Assembly (NCBI GenBank): GCA_937892955.1
Contig: CALBKH010000030.1
Location: forward strand, 1 to 61,869
Source: an uncultured Alphaproteobacteria bacterium
GTDB taxonomy: Bacteria > Pseudomonadota > Alphaproteobacteria > Rhizobiales > Ancalomicrobiaceae
DNA: 61,869 nucleotides
Reading direction: 5' to 3'
The notes under the pieces are model-generated. The model was not told the DNA's origin and did no database searches. It saw only the letters and a program-made list of their open reading frames with translations. Of this stretch, positions 35,591 through 43,995 are shown piece after piece (the stretch's first letter is position 1; each line of letters starts with the position of its first letter). Made by a program: the position numbers and the translations under genes.

Positions 35591-35721
35591 CTCATACCGA
35601 GTTCACGAAATTCGGACTCGTCCGAATTTCGTGAGTTACGGCCCGACCGGCCGGCGCCCGTTCGGGCTCGCCTTCGCGGATGAAGTTCCGAACAGGTCGG
35701 AACTGCATCCGCTCGGTATCA
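35591..35721 (-). repeat. TGATACC bi-palindromic element, copy 2
   Basis: 131 bp. Read on the - strand it starts TGATACCGAG, where TGA is the stop of the DUF4139 gene, and ends GGTATGAG. Hairpin A pairs GCGGATG.AGTTCCGA with TCGGAACT.CATCCGC; hairpin B pairs CACGAAATTCGGAC with GTCCGAATTTCGTG. The core GCGAAGGCGAGCCCGAACGG and CCGGCCGGTCGGGCCGTAA are nearly identical to copy 3. Arm substitutions relative to copy 3 are compensated on the opposite arm. Confidence 0.88.
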
Positions 35722-37806
35722 GAGCTTCAGCTTGCGGGCGATCTCCTCCGCCGCCTTGCGTTTGGCGGCGATGGTGTCGTCGAGGGTCTGATCGGACTTG
35801 GCGAGTTCGGCGAGCTGGTCTTCCTGTTTGCGCAGCGTGTCGAGATAGCGCCGGCCGAGATCGGAGGACTGACCGGCCGAGGCGAGGTTCTTGCGGATGC
35901 GCTCCTGATCCTCGCCGATCTTCTTGCGCTCCGCTTCGTTCCGCGACTTCTGCGCCCGAGCGCGGGTGATGTCGCCGACCACTTCGGCGAGTTGGTCGAT
36001 CGCCTGACGCAACGCCGGACCTTCGTTGGAGAGCCCGCTCACCCGCGCCAGGATCTCCTCCGGCGCGAGGGTCGTCAGGGTGACGATCTGCTGGTCGATG
36101 CGCTCCAGCGCCAGTTCCGACTTGGCGGTGGTGCCCTTGGCGGCGCGGATGTGGCGGCGCAACGCCGTCGCCGTCGTCTCGACGTCGGTGATCTCGGCGG
36201 CCGGAGCCCAACCGGTCGGCCGTTCCTCTTCGACCAGCACGTCGCGATCCTCGTCCGCCGGTGCCGTCACCTCGTAGGCGATCACCTGCCGCGACTTGAT
36301 CGTGGTGGTGAGCTTGCCGTCGACGGCGGTGCCGAGAACGGTGCGACGCTCTCCCATGTCCTCGCGCCGGACCTCGGTCTTGGTGTCGAGGGCGAAGGTC
36401 ACGAACTTCTGGCTCCCGCGCGGCAACTGCGGCAGCAGGGCGTCGCCGACGTGGTTGGTGACGCCGTCGCCGCCGGTCTCGAAGGCGGTGACGATGCCGG
36501 GCGGCAGGCCGGTGTCGCCGTCGTTGATCAGCCGCGCGGCGGCGAACGGCCGCTTCTCGTGCAGGTCGGGCCGATAGAGCCACACCCGTTCGACGCCGAT
36601 CTCGCGGTCGACGAAGGGCACCATCATGGTGTGGCCGGTGGCCAGCGAGATGCGGGTCGGGAAGCGGTAGAGCATCTGCGTCGCCGCTTCCTCCGCCTCC
36701 GTCGTCACCGCGTCGGCGATCGACGCCATCGGTGCGGCGCCGAGCGGGGCGGGAACGGGCCGCGCCATCTGAGCGCGTCCGGCCATCTCCTGCATCGCGC
36801 CCGGCGCCATGCCCGGCCGCGCCGCCTTGCGCGCCATGCGCGGCGCCGGCGCCGGCGGGACGATCGACGGGGCGGTGGTGCCGGCGAGCGGCACCTCCTC
36901 GCGCTTGCCGTAGACGGAGGTGTAGAGCGGTTGGGTCAGCGCCACCGGATTGCCCGAGACCAGCGTCAGGTCGACGTCCTTCCAGTCGCCGCCGGTGAGG
37001 TTCTCCAACACCGCCCATCCCTGCAGTCGCGCTTTGGCGCCCTTGGCTCCCTTGGCGTCGTCCTTCGGCAGCACCAGTCGCCAGCTCGTCTTCCAGATCG
37101 GCGCCGAGACGACGTAGCCGATGCCGACCTCGCGCTCGCCCTTGCCGGTCAATCCGATCGACAGCGTCCGCCGGTCCTTGGCGCGGTTCTCCATCAGCCC
37201 GGTGAGGGCGCGGTCGATCTGCGCCCGCGTCTGCGGGTCGGTGAAGGCGAGGGAGGTGATCTCCTCGAACACCGCCTGGACGATGCCGCGGTCGGTGATC
37301 AGCGACAGCCGATGGCGGACCGTGGCGTCACGGCCCTCCGGCGTGTGGACGGTCTCGCGCGTCACCCTGAGGATCCGGCCGCGGGCGTCGACCGGCCCCT
37401 TGATCTCGACCTCGGCGCCGACCAGCGCGTTGACCAGGCTGAGCGGTCCGTCGAGCGCCTTGGCGTCGAACGGCAGATCGCGGAACAGCTGGTCGAGCGG
37501 CTCGCGTCCCGGCAGCGACACGGTTCCCACCGCCCCGAGCGCGTCGAACACGGTGAGGCTCTTGAGGATGTCGTCGACCTGATCGAGGCGCACCGGCAGA
37601 TCGATCGTCGATCCACCGGTCACCGGCCCGGCATGGGTGAACTGGGCGAGACCGGAGGTGGACAGGACGACGCGCCTCAACGGCAGCTCCGCCGCGCCCG
37701 CACCGAGCGACCCGGCGAGAAAGACGACCGAGGCGAGAAGCAGGGCGCGGCCGGGGAGGGGGGCGCGGCGCACCGGGGAAGTCGTGCGAAGAGGTGTGAC
37801 GGCCAT
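35719..37806 (-). CDS. Exported DUF4139 protein
   Basis: 695 residues. A signal peptide (LLLASVVFLAGSLGAGA-AEL, about 23-40) opens it. A mixed alpha/beta N-terminal part contains RVVLSTSGLAQFTHAG and SGNPVALTQPLY. A Pro/Ala/Met-rich linker (about 320-370) precedes the DUF4139 beta region, which has FPTRISLATGHTMMVPFVDR and LINDGDTGLPPGIVTAFE. The C-terminus, about 590-695, is a long coiled coil ending ARKLKL. Related eukaryotic and bacterial proteins are of unknown function. The stop codon is supplied by the adjoining repeat element. Confidence 0.82.
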   Translation of the reverse strand: MAVTPLRTTSPVRRAPLPGRALLLASVVFLAGSLGAGAAELPLRRVVLSTSGLAQFTHAGPVTGGSTIDLPVRLDQVDDILKSLTVFDALGAVGTVSLPGREPLDQLFRDLPFDAKALDGPLSLVNALVGAEVEIKGPVDARGRILRVTRETVHTPEGRDATVRHRLSLITDRGIVQAVFEEITSLAFTDPQTRAQIDRALTGLMENRAKDRRTLSIGLTGKGEREVGIGYVVSAPIWKTSWRLVLPKDDAKGAKGAKARLQGWAVLENLTGGDWKDVDLTLVSGNPVALTQPLYTSVYGKREEVPLAGTTAPSIVPPAPAPRMARKAARPGMAPGAMQEMAGRAQMARPVPAPLGAAPMASIADAVTTEAEEAATQMLYRFPTRISLATGHTMMVPFVDREIGVERVWLYRPDLHEKRPFAAARLINDGDTGLPPGIVTAFETGGDGVTNHVGDALLPQLPRGSQKFVTFALDTKTEVRREDMGERRTVLGTAVDGKLTTTIKSRQVIAYEVTAPADEDRDVLVEEERPTGWAPAAEITDVETTATALRRHIRAAKGTTAKSELALERIDQQIVTLTTLAPEEILARVSGLSNEGPALRQAIDQLAEVVGDITRARAQKSRNEAERKKIGEDQERIRKNLASAGQSSDLGRRYLDTLRKQEDQLAELAKSDQTLDDTIAAKRKAAEEIARKLKL

Positions 37807-37967
37807 GGTCGCTTCTCCTGTCTGCCGGGGCGCCGACTTCGCGGCTCGGTTCGATTCCGCCCGGACGGCCCATCGTGTGGAGCCGATCGTGTCGATTCTC
37901 CGCCTCTCCTATGGCTACGCCATGATCGGCCGAACGTCGCGCCGCCGTCACGATGTCGCGGACCCGC

Positions 37968-39197
37968 TCAGCCCAACCATTCGGGTCGGAAGATCATGGT
38001 CGCGCCGAGCGCCAGAAGGACGATGCCGCCGATCAGATGCGACCAGCGGGCATAGGCGCCGGTCAGCCCGCTGACCTTGAGCGCCACCATCGCGGTGACG
38101 AAGATCGCCACGTCGTCGAACATGAAGACCGTCAGATAGAGGGCGAGATGGGCGTAGTGGGCGGCGGGGGTCAGATCCGACATCGCCAGGATCTGCCCGT
38201 AGACCACCGGCACACCGGCCGAGCAGATCAGTTCTATGAAGTTCACCGCCACCGCGAGCGCCATGATGCCGATCGTCGCCGACAACAGGTGGCTCTCCGC
38301 CACCACCCGGCGGAACCGCGACATCAGCCGCGCCCGTTGGTCGGCGTCGGTGACCCGGCAGGCGGCGTCGGGGTTCGCCTTGAACTCCCACAGGAACCAG
38401 CCGCCGGCCGCGACCGCGACGGCGCCGACGACGAGCCTCAGCCACGCCGCCGTGCCGATCGCCAGCACCAGCTCGAGCCACGCCGCCATCACCGCGAAAT
38501 ACATCGCCGCGGTGGCGAGGAGGAAGGCGCCGCCGAGCCACCACATCCGCTTCTCGTTCTCGAGCCCGAGCAACAGCCCGATCAGGAACACCAGCACCCA
38601 CATGGCGCAGGGGTTGAAGCCGTCGACGGCGGCGAGCACCACGGTGAGCGCCGGCAGCGACAGGTCACGGGTACGCACCGTGCCGAAGAACGGAACCTCG
38701 ACGGTGTCGGGAACGAAGACGGCAGCGCTCTCCTCCTCGGCGTAGGGCGGCGGGCGCGGCGGGCTCTCGCCCCGTCGCAGCGCCGCGACCACGTCGAGGC
38801 AGGTCGCGCCGAGACAGCCGTCGATCGCCGCCGTATAGGCGCGGCCGCTGCGGCCGTCGTCGGCGTGGCCGAGGAAGACGTGTTCGCCGATGACCACCAG
38901 CGGTACCGCCGGCTGGCCGATGCCGAAATGCTCCGAGACCTTGCCGAACAGCGCGTCGTCGCCGTCGCTCGCCATGAGTTCGATCGGATCGAGACGGGCC
39001 CGCGGCCGTCCGGCGACGATCTGCGCCAGTTCCGACTTGGCGTCGGCACAGTAGGGGCAGCCCTTCTGCCAGAAGATGTGGACGGTGACCGCGGCCTCCT
39101 CCGCCGCGTCCGCGTTCTGCGGCACGAGGATCGAGCCGAGCGCGGCGAGCCACACCAGCAGCAGCGCCACGAACCGCAACGGGAGGCGATCCGCCAT
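37968..39197 (-). CDS. Glutaredoxin-CcdA/DsbD fusion, thiol electron transporter
   Basis: 409 residues. A signal anchor (8-32) is followed by a thioredoxin/glutaredoxin domain with CPYC at 47-50 and a cis-Pro region (GQPAVPLVVIGEHVFLGH). Six to seven membrane helices follow from about 195, with the CcdA/DsbD-type cysteines in GFNPCAMWVLVFLIG and ELICSAGVPVVYG. It probably moves reducing equivalents from cytoplasmic thioredoxin to a periplasmic thiol. Beside YeeE and soxY, a likely client is the SoxY cysteine or cytochrome c apoproteins. ATG at 39197 follows GAGGAGAAG. Confidence 0.86.
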   Translation of the reverse strand: MADRLPLRFVALLLVWLAALGSILVPQNADAAEEAAVTVHIFWQKGCPYCADAKSELAQIVAGRPRARLDPIELMASDGDDALFGKVSEHFGIGQPAVPLVVIGEHVFLGHADDGRSGRAYTAAIDGCLGATCLDVVAALRRGESPPRPPPYAEEESAAVFVPDTVEVPFFGTVRTRDLSLPALTVVLAAVDGFNPCAMWVLVFLIGLLLGLENEKRMWWLGGAFLLATAAMYFAVMAAWLELVLAIGTAAWLRLVVGAVAVAAGGWFLWEFKANPDAACRVTDADQRARLMSRFRRVVAESHLLSATIGIMALAVAVNFIELICSAGVPVVYGQILAMSDLTPAAHYAHLALYLTVFMFDDVAIFVTAMVALKVSGLTGAYARWSHLIGGIVLLALGATMIFRPEWLG

Positions 39198-39275
39198 CGA
39201 GCTTCTCCTCACCGCATCGGCGAGAAGCAGAGCACGTCGTCCGATCCGGCGCATTGATACCGGGCAATGGACGAC

Positions 39276-39312
39276 GAAAAACCCGCCGCGCTCTTGGAGG
39301 AACGCGGCGGGT
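39276..39312 (-). terminator. Terminator of the YeeE gene
   Basis: On the - strand ACCCGCCGCG pairs with CGCGGCGGGT (39281-39290 and 39303-39312, ten perfect pairs) and is followed by TTTTTCGTC. A classic intrinsic terminator 55 bases after the gene. Confidence 0.9.
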
Positions 39313-39366
39313 CTCGGGGTTCGGGACGCGTCGGCGGGCGGCACACCGCCCGCCGACGCGGAAAAC

Positions 39367-40458
39367 TCAGTCCAGGTTCTCCAGCACCTTCATGCCGGCG
39401 ATGCCGCCGCCGATGAGCCCGGCGAAGACGATGAACGAGGAGACCGCCAGCGTCGACGCGCCGGTCACCGCCTGACCGACGGTGCAGCCGAGCGCCACCA
39501 CGCCGCCGATGCCCATCAGGATCGCCCCGAAGAGATTGCGCAGCGTATCGGACACGTCGAAGAAGGTGGCGAGCTTGAGCTTGCCCTGCATCGCCGCCAT
39601 CAGGAAGGCGCCGATCATCGTGCCGAACACGGTGGCGACGCCGAAGTTCGGGATCGGGATGGCGGTGTAGCGCTGCATCCATTCCAGCGTGTCGCCGGCC
39701 GGCCGGACGAAGCTGAGCGAGCCCGGCGTGACCGGCACGTCGGCCAGTTCGTCGTAGGCGAGGCCGGTCAGCGCCCAACCGGCGACGACGCACAGGCCGA
39801 CGCCGACACCGGCGACGATGTGGACCGGCGACGAGCGGAACGGCGCGTGGGCGAAGCAGTAGACGGCGATGGCGATGGCGACGACGACCGCCATGATCGT
39901 CTCTGCGCTTCCCGGCGCGACGCCGGTGAAGCGCGCGAGGAAGGCGCCGAGGCTCTGGCTCGCCATGCCGCTGGCCGACAGGTCGATCGAGGTCGCCGTC
40001 GAGATGGCGGCGCGGATCGGCCCGAGCAGGCCGCCCATCGCCACGTAGCCGGAGATGGCGATGACGATCAGCACGATCAGCGAGCGCAGGTCGCCGGTGC
40101 CGGCACGCACCAGATTGCGGCTGGCGCAGCCGCCGCCGAACACCATGCCGAAGCCGAACAACAGGCCACCGATCGCCGCGCCGGCCCAGTCGAGGTTGGT
40201 CGACAGATACATGGCCTTGGAGAGGTCGACGCCGGCCGGTCCGCGCAACAGCAGCACGCCGACGATGGCCGTCGCGGTCGCCAGCCACCAGGAGCGGAAG
40301 CGCCGGCCGTCACCGAAATTGATCATGTCGGAGAGCGACCCCATGGTGCAGAAATTGGTCCGCTGCACCACGGCGCCGAAGACGATACCGATGATCAGGC
40401 CGCCCCACGCCAGCGCGACGGCGGCGTTCTCGGCGATCAGGCTACGCAGATTCTCCAT
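39367..40458 (-). CDS. YeeE/YedE-family sulfur-compound transporter
   Basis: 363 residues, hydrophobic throughout with about ten helices in two pseudo-repeats. The three conserved thiosulfate-path cysteines of the TsuA/YeeE family are present: Cys37 (QRTNFCTMG), Cys111 (FGGGCASRN) and a third in ALGCTVGQAVTGAS. The family moves thiosulfate or other sulfur compounds; Sox-linked members are sometimes called SoxT. It follows soxY on the same strand after 156 bases and ends in a strong terminator, so it probably feeds or drains the sulfur pathway. Confidence 0.9.
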   Translation of the reverse strand: MENLRSLIAENAAVALAWGGLIIGIVFGAVVQRTNFCTMGSLSDMINFGDGRRFRSWWLATATAIVGVLLLRGPAGVDLSKAMYLSTNLDWAGAAIGGLLFGFGMVFGGGCASRNLVRAGTGDLRSLIVLIVIAISGYVAMGGLLGPIRAAISTATSIDLSASGMASQSLGAFLARFTGVAPGSAETIMAVVVAIAIAVYCFAHAPFRSSPVHIVAGVGVGLCVVAGWALTGLAYDELADVPVTPGSLSFVRPAGDTLEWMQRYTAIPIPNFGVATVFGTMIGAFLMAAMQGKLKLATFFDVSDTLRNLFGAILMGIGGVVALGCTVGQAVTGASTLAVSSFIVFAGLIGGGIAGMKVLENLD

Positions 40459-40614
40459 GGATGCGGATCCCCCCTCGGATGGGCCGGTGCGCCGCCGAAC
40501 CGTCCGTTCGGGAAGGCGCCCGCTTTCGATCGTCGTTGTTTCCCGGTTTCGCCGCGGGTCACTCGGTCCCGTCCGGAGTGCGAGGGGCCGCGGCGTGTCT
40601 CGTGGTTCGGTGGG

Positions 40615-41070
40615 TCAGCCGCCGCAGCCGCCGAGCGTCACCTTCACCATCTTCTTTTCCAGATAGACCTCGCCGTCGTTGGTCTTGGCCAGCACCCAGA
40701 CGTTCTGAGTGGCGGAGAGGCGGATGCGCAGCGACACGTCCGCCTTGCCGGAGGACGGCGTGAAGCGGAAGCGCACCACGTTGGCGCTCGGGTTGGCTTC
40801 GGCCAACACCAGGATCTCGGTGACGTGCGACGCGTCGGTCATCGGGCTGGCGACCGAGGCGACGATCGGCACGGTGGCGCCGTTCTCGGCGATCTCCGGC
40901 AGGTCGACGGCGAGCTTGCCCCTGATCGGCTCCTTCCCCCCGAGGAAGGCCTTGGCGATCTCGGCCGTGTCGTTGGCGGCGAGCGCCGGGCCGACGGCGA
41001 AGGGCGCCGCGGAGAGGAAGGCGAGGCCGGCGCCGAGCGCCAGCGTCCGACGACGGTCGATGGTGATCAT
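40615..41070 (-). CDS. soxY: Sulfur-carrier subunit SoxY
   Basis: 151 residues. A twin-arginine signal (IDRRRTLALGAGLAFLS, about 4-30) is followed by the SoxY domain (ADVSLRIRLSATQNVWVLAK). The C-terminus GGCGG carries the cysteine that holds the sulfur substrate as a swinging arm. SoxY is exported folded with SoxZ, which has no signal of its own. Here soxZ lies 5 kb away on the other strand instead of next door. ATG at 41070 follows GGAAAGAAGC. Confidence 0.95.
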   Translation of the reverse strand: MITIDRRRTLALGAGLAFLSAAPFAVGPALAANDTAEIAKAFLGGKEPIRGKLAVDLPEIAENGATVPIVASVASPMTDASHVTEILVLAEANPSANVVRFRFTPSSGKADVSLRIRLSATQNVWVLAKTNDGEVYLEKKMVKVTLGGCGG

Positions 41071-42019
41071 GCTTCTTTCCCTCCCCCGAGGATGCATGGA
41101 ACGCCGCTCCGCGTCTCCCGACCGCCGCCCACGTGACCGCTGGGTCGCTGGCGACCAGGGAAACGCTCGCACGCCGGTCGACGTGTGGGGCGAGTGGTGA
41201 GAGCCGTCGGGTGTGTGACGTCGGACGACCGCATGCGTGCGCGAAGATCGCACACCACGATGGCCGCGTCCGCATCTCGGCGGAGCGACCCTCGGCGTCC
41301 CGTTTCCCCCCGAACGGCGTTTCGCCGTCTCGTTCTTCTCACTCGTCGATCGAGTGTTTCAGTAATTCATCATATTACGATATGTCCGACGCCGATCAAG
41401 CGCTCTTCGCAAGATCTTCGAAGTTCTCCGCCTTGTTGCGGTGCCGTTCGACACGCACGCCTTTCGCCTCGAAGAGGGTATCCGCGGGGGGAGGAGGAGA
41501 GGCGTCGGCTCGATGCCGGCGCCCCCGGCGATCGATCCGAGCGCCGCTTCGACTGCCATCGAGTCATGGGTCTGACCGAGAGGAAGGCTAGTGAAGCGGC
41601 TGCCGATGCGGTCGGTGTCGGCCACTTTTCTGGCGGAATCGTGAGGATTTGCCGATCGTTGCGTGAGATGTCAGACTAGTGGAAGCACTATACGGGGAGG
41701 CTCTGATATATCACTCGACATGTGCCGTTTCCGTGAAAATGGGCCTTTATTTATAGTCGAATATATAAATATGATCATGATGCCGGATGTTGCTCCATGT
41801 GTTTTTGCTGCGATGCAAAGCGCTCGGTGATCGTCGGGCGGCCGACACGTCGGTATCCGTGATCACGATGTGGAGAGGCGAGTGCCGGGGCGTCGCGACT
41901 CGAGGGATGTCGCACGGTGAAGTCGAAGGAGGACGAACAACCGACGTACGGACGACCGCAGAACCGCTTCGAAAAGAAAGCGGCGGGACTTCGATAATGA
42001 ATCAAAAGGGGGAAACGAG
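41071..42019. other. 949-base intergenic region between soxY and fccA
   Basis: The largest non-coding gap in the window, between divergent sulfur genes. Several open frames cross it on both strands, but none has a recognisable domain, a credible start or the codon bias of its neighbours. The stretch 41640-41800 is unusually AT-rich. CATAT (41371-41375) and ATATG (41380-41384) form a small dyad. It probably holds control sites for both operons, and an unrecognised small gene or RNA is not excluded. Confidence 0.6.
41640..41800. promoter_or_regulatory. AT-rich segment upstream of fccA
   Basis: About 160 bases with runs such as GATATATCACTC, TTTATTTATAGTCGAA and ATATATAAATATGATCATGA, in strong contrast to the GC-rich surroundings. 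Such segments often bind nucleoid proteins or carry promoters; no specific box could be assigned. Confidence 0.4.
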
Positions 42020-42619
42020 ATGATGAAGTCGAGCTTCCATCGACTGCTCGGTGTCGCCGTCGTGGCCGGCACCATCGGGCTTGCGCCCGCCGCATTCGCG
42101 CAGGCGAGCCCGGAAATGATGGCCGACACCTGCGCCGGTTGCCACGGCACCGACGGGTCGAGCAACGGTCCGGCGACGCCGACCATCGCTTCTCTTTCGG
42201 CGGACTACTTCATCTTGTCGATGAAGGACTACAAGGCCGGCAAGCGTCAGTCGACGGTGATGGGGCGCATCGCCAAGGCCTACTCCGACGACGACATCGC
42301 CGCGATGGCCAAACATTTCCAGACCAAGCCGTTCCACCGTCCCGGCCAGAAGGTCGACGCCGCCAAGGCGAAGGAAGGCAAGGCGCTGGCCAAGAAGTAT
42401 TGCGAGTCCTGTCACGAGGACGAGGGCAAGGTCGGCGAAGGTGTCGGCGTCCTCGCCGGGCAGATGCTTCCCTACCTGCAGTATTCGATCGCCGACTTCC
42501 TCGACGGCAAGCGTGAGCCGGAGAAGCGGCAGAAGGTCAAGTTCGATGCCCTGATGAAGGACAAGGGCGGTCGCGAGGCCTTCGAGCCGATCCTCCACTA
42601 CTACGCCGGCGTCAAGTGA
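42020..42619 (+). CDS. fccA: Flavocytochrome c sulfide dehydrogenase, dihaem subunit
   Basis: 199 residues. A signal peptide ends near residue 27 (PAAFAQA). Two cytochrome c folds have haem motifs CAGCH (38-42) and CESCH (128-132), with likely distal methionines in QSTVMGRI and AGQMLPYL. It accepts electrons from FccB and passes them to small cytochromes. It is also similar to cytochrome c4; adjacency to fccB decides the naming. Two consecutive ATGs at 42020 and 42023 follow AGGGGGAAACG. Confidence 0.92.
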   Translation: MMKSSFHRLLGVAVVAGTIGLAPAAFAQASPEMMADTCAGCHGTDGSSNGPATPTIASLSADYFILSMKDYKAGKRQSTVMGRIAKAYSDDDIAAMAKHFQTKPFHRPGQKVDAAKAKEGKALAKKYCESCHEDEGKVGEGVGVLAGQMLPYLQYSIADFLDGKREPEKRQKVKFDALMKDKGGREAFEPILHYYAGVK

Positions 42620-42638
42620 GCCCGAGGAGGTTCGTCAC

Positions 42639-43928
42639 ATGTTCATGATCGATCGTCGCAAGTTCATCGCCGGTGTCGGCGCCACCACCTCGACCATGCT
42701 CGCCGCTCCCCACGTCGCCCGCGCCGCCGGCGCCAGGGTGGTGGTGGTGGGCGGTGGTCCGGCCGGCGCGACCGCCGCCAAGTACCTCCGCCGGGCCGAC
42801 CCCTCCATCGAGGTGACGCTCATCGAGGCCAACAAGGACTACTACACCTGCTTCATGTCGAACGAGGTGCTCTCCGGTGAGCGCACCCTCGACAGCCTGA
42901 AGTTCGGCTATGCCGGCCTCGCCAAGGCGGGCGTCGAGGTCGTCCACGACCTCGTCGTCGGCATCGACGGCGCCGCCAAGGTCGTCACCACCCAGGGCGG
43001 TCAGAAGTTCCCCTACGATCGCTGCATCGTCGCGCCGGGCATCGACTTCGCCTGGGGCGCGCTGCCCGGCTACACCGCCGAAGCCGCCGAGAAGATCCCG
43101 CACGCCTGGAAGGCCGGTCCGCAGACCGCGCTGCTGCGCAAGCAGCTCGAGGCGATGCCGGACGGCGGCGTCTTCGTCATGGTCGCCCCGCCGAACCCCT
43201 ACCGCTGCCCGCCCGGTCCCTACGAGCGGGCGAGCCAGGTGGCCCAGTACTTCAAGCACCACAAGCCCAAGTCGAAGATCATCATCCTCGACACCAAGGA
43301 CGGCTTCTCCAAGCAGAAGCTGTTCGAGCAGGCCTGGGCGAAGTTCTACGGCTTCGGCACCGACAAGAGCCTGATCGAATGGGTCCCCGCCTCCAAGGGC
43401 GGCAAGCCCACGGCGCTCGACGTGGCCGGCATGGCGGTGCAGACCGAGTTCGACACCGTCAAGGCCGCGGTGATCAACGTCATTCCGGCGCAGAAGGCGG
43501 GCAAGATCGCCTTCGACGCGGGGCTGACCGAAGGCAACTGGGCGCCGGTGAACAAGGCCACCTTCGAGTCGAAGAAGATCCCGGGCATCCACGTGCTCGG
43601 CGACGGCTCCGATGCGGCGACCATGCCGAAGTCCGGCTATGCCGCCAATTCGCAGGGCAAGGTGACCGCGGCGGCGGTGGCGGCGATGCTGTCCGGCAAG
43701 GCGGCGCCGACCCCGGCCTACGTCAACACCTGTTACTCGATCGCGGGTGAGAACCACGCCTTCTCCGTCGCCGGTGTCTACACCTACGACGCCGAGAAGA
43801 ACGCGATCGCCGAAGTGCAGGGTTCGGGCGGCCTGTCGCCGATCGACGCTTCCGACGAGGACCGCAAGCGCGAGGTCCTCTACGCCCAGAGCTGGTTCCG
43901 CAACATCACCGCGGACATCTGGGGCTGA
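42639..43928 (+). CDS. fccB: Flavocytochrome c sulfide dehydrogenase, flavin subunit
   Basis: 429 residues. A twin-arginine signal (IDRRKFIAGVGATTSTM) precedes an FAD fold with VVVVGGGPAGATAAKYL (34-50). Cys71 (YYTCFMSNE) matches the covalent-FAD cysteine of Chromatium FCSD. Cys190 (YRCPPGPYER) and Cys365 (NTCYSIAG) match its redox disulfide pair, so catalysis is expected to be intact. It oxidises sulfide to sulfane sulfur in the periplasm and reduces FccA. GAGGAGG lies before the ATG, 19 bases after fccA. The related SoxF proteins are the main alternative. Confidence 0.95.
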   Translation: MFMIDRRKFIAGVGATTSTMLAAPHVARAAGARVVVVGGGPAGATAAKYLRRADPSIEVTLIEANKDYYTCFMSNEVLSGERTLDSLKFGYAGLAKAGVEVVHDLVVGIDGAAKVVTTQGGQKFPYDRCIVAPGIDFAWGALPGYTAEAAEKIPHAWKAGPQTALLRKQLEAMPDGGVFVMVAPPNPYRCPPGPYERASQVAQYFKHHKPKSKIIILDTKDGFSKQKLFEQAWAKFYGFGTDKSLIEWVPASKGGKPTALDVAGMAVQTEFDTVKAAVINVIPAQKAGKIAFDAGLTEGNWAPVNKATFESKKIPGIHVLGDGSDAATMPKSGYAANSQGKVTAAAVAAMLSGKAAPTPAYVNTCYSIAGENHAFSVAGVYTYDAEKNAIAEVQGSGGLSPIDASDEDRKREVLYAQSWFRNITADIWG

Positions 43929-43995
43929 GGACCAACTCGAACGACGGTGAGCGGGCGGAGCGGCGCGCTCCGCCCGCGGGCCGGGGAGCAGTGTC

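Noticed and set aside
35680..38055. A 791-codon + strand frame opposite the DUF4139 gene
   Set aside because: No recognisable domain; antisense of a supported exported protein.
39255..39261. TGATACC upstream of the glutaredoxin-CcdA gene
   Set aside because: The element start motif is present, but no matching hairpins or GGTATGAG end follow within 140 bases, and it is not a stop codon of a supported gene.
41359..41625. An 88-codon - strand frame in the soxY-fccA gap
   Set aside because: No domain, no clear ribosome site and atypical composition; kept as part of an unresolved gap.
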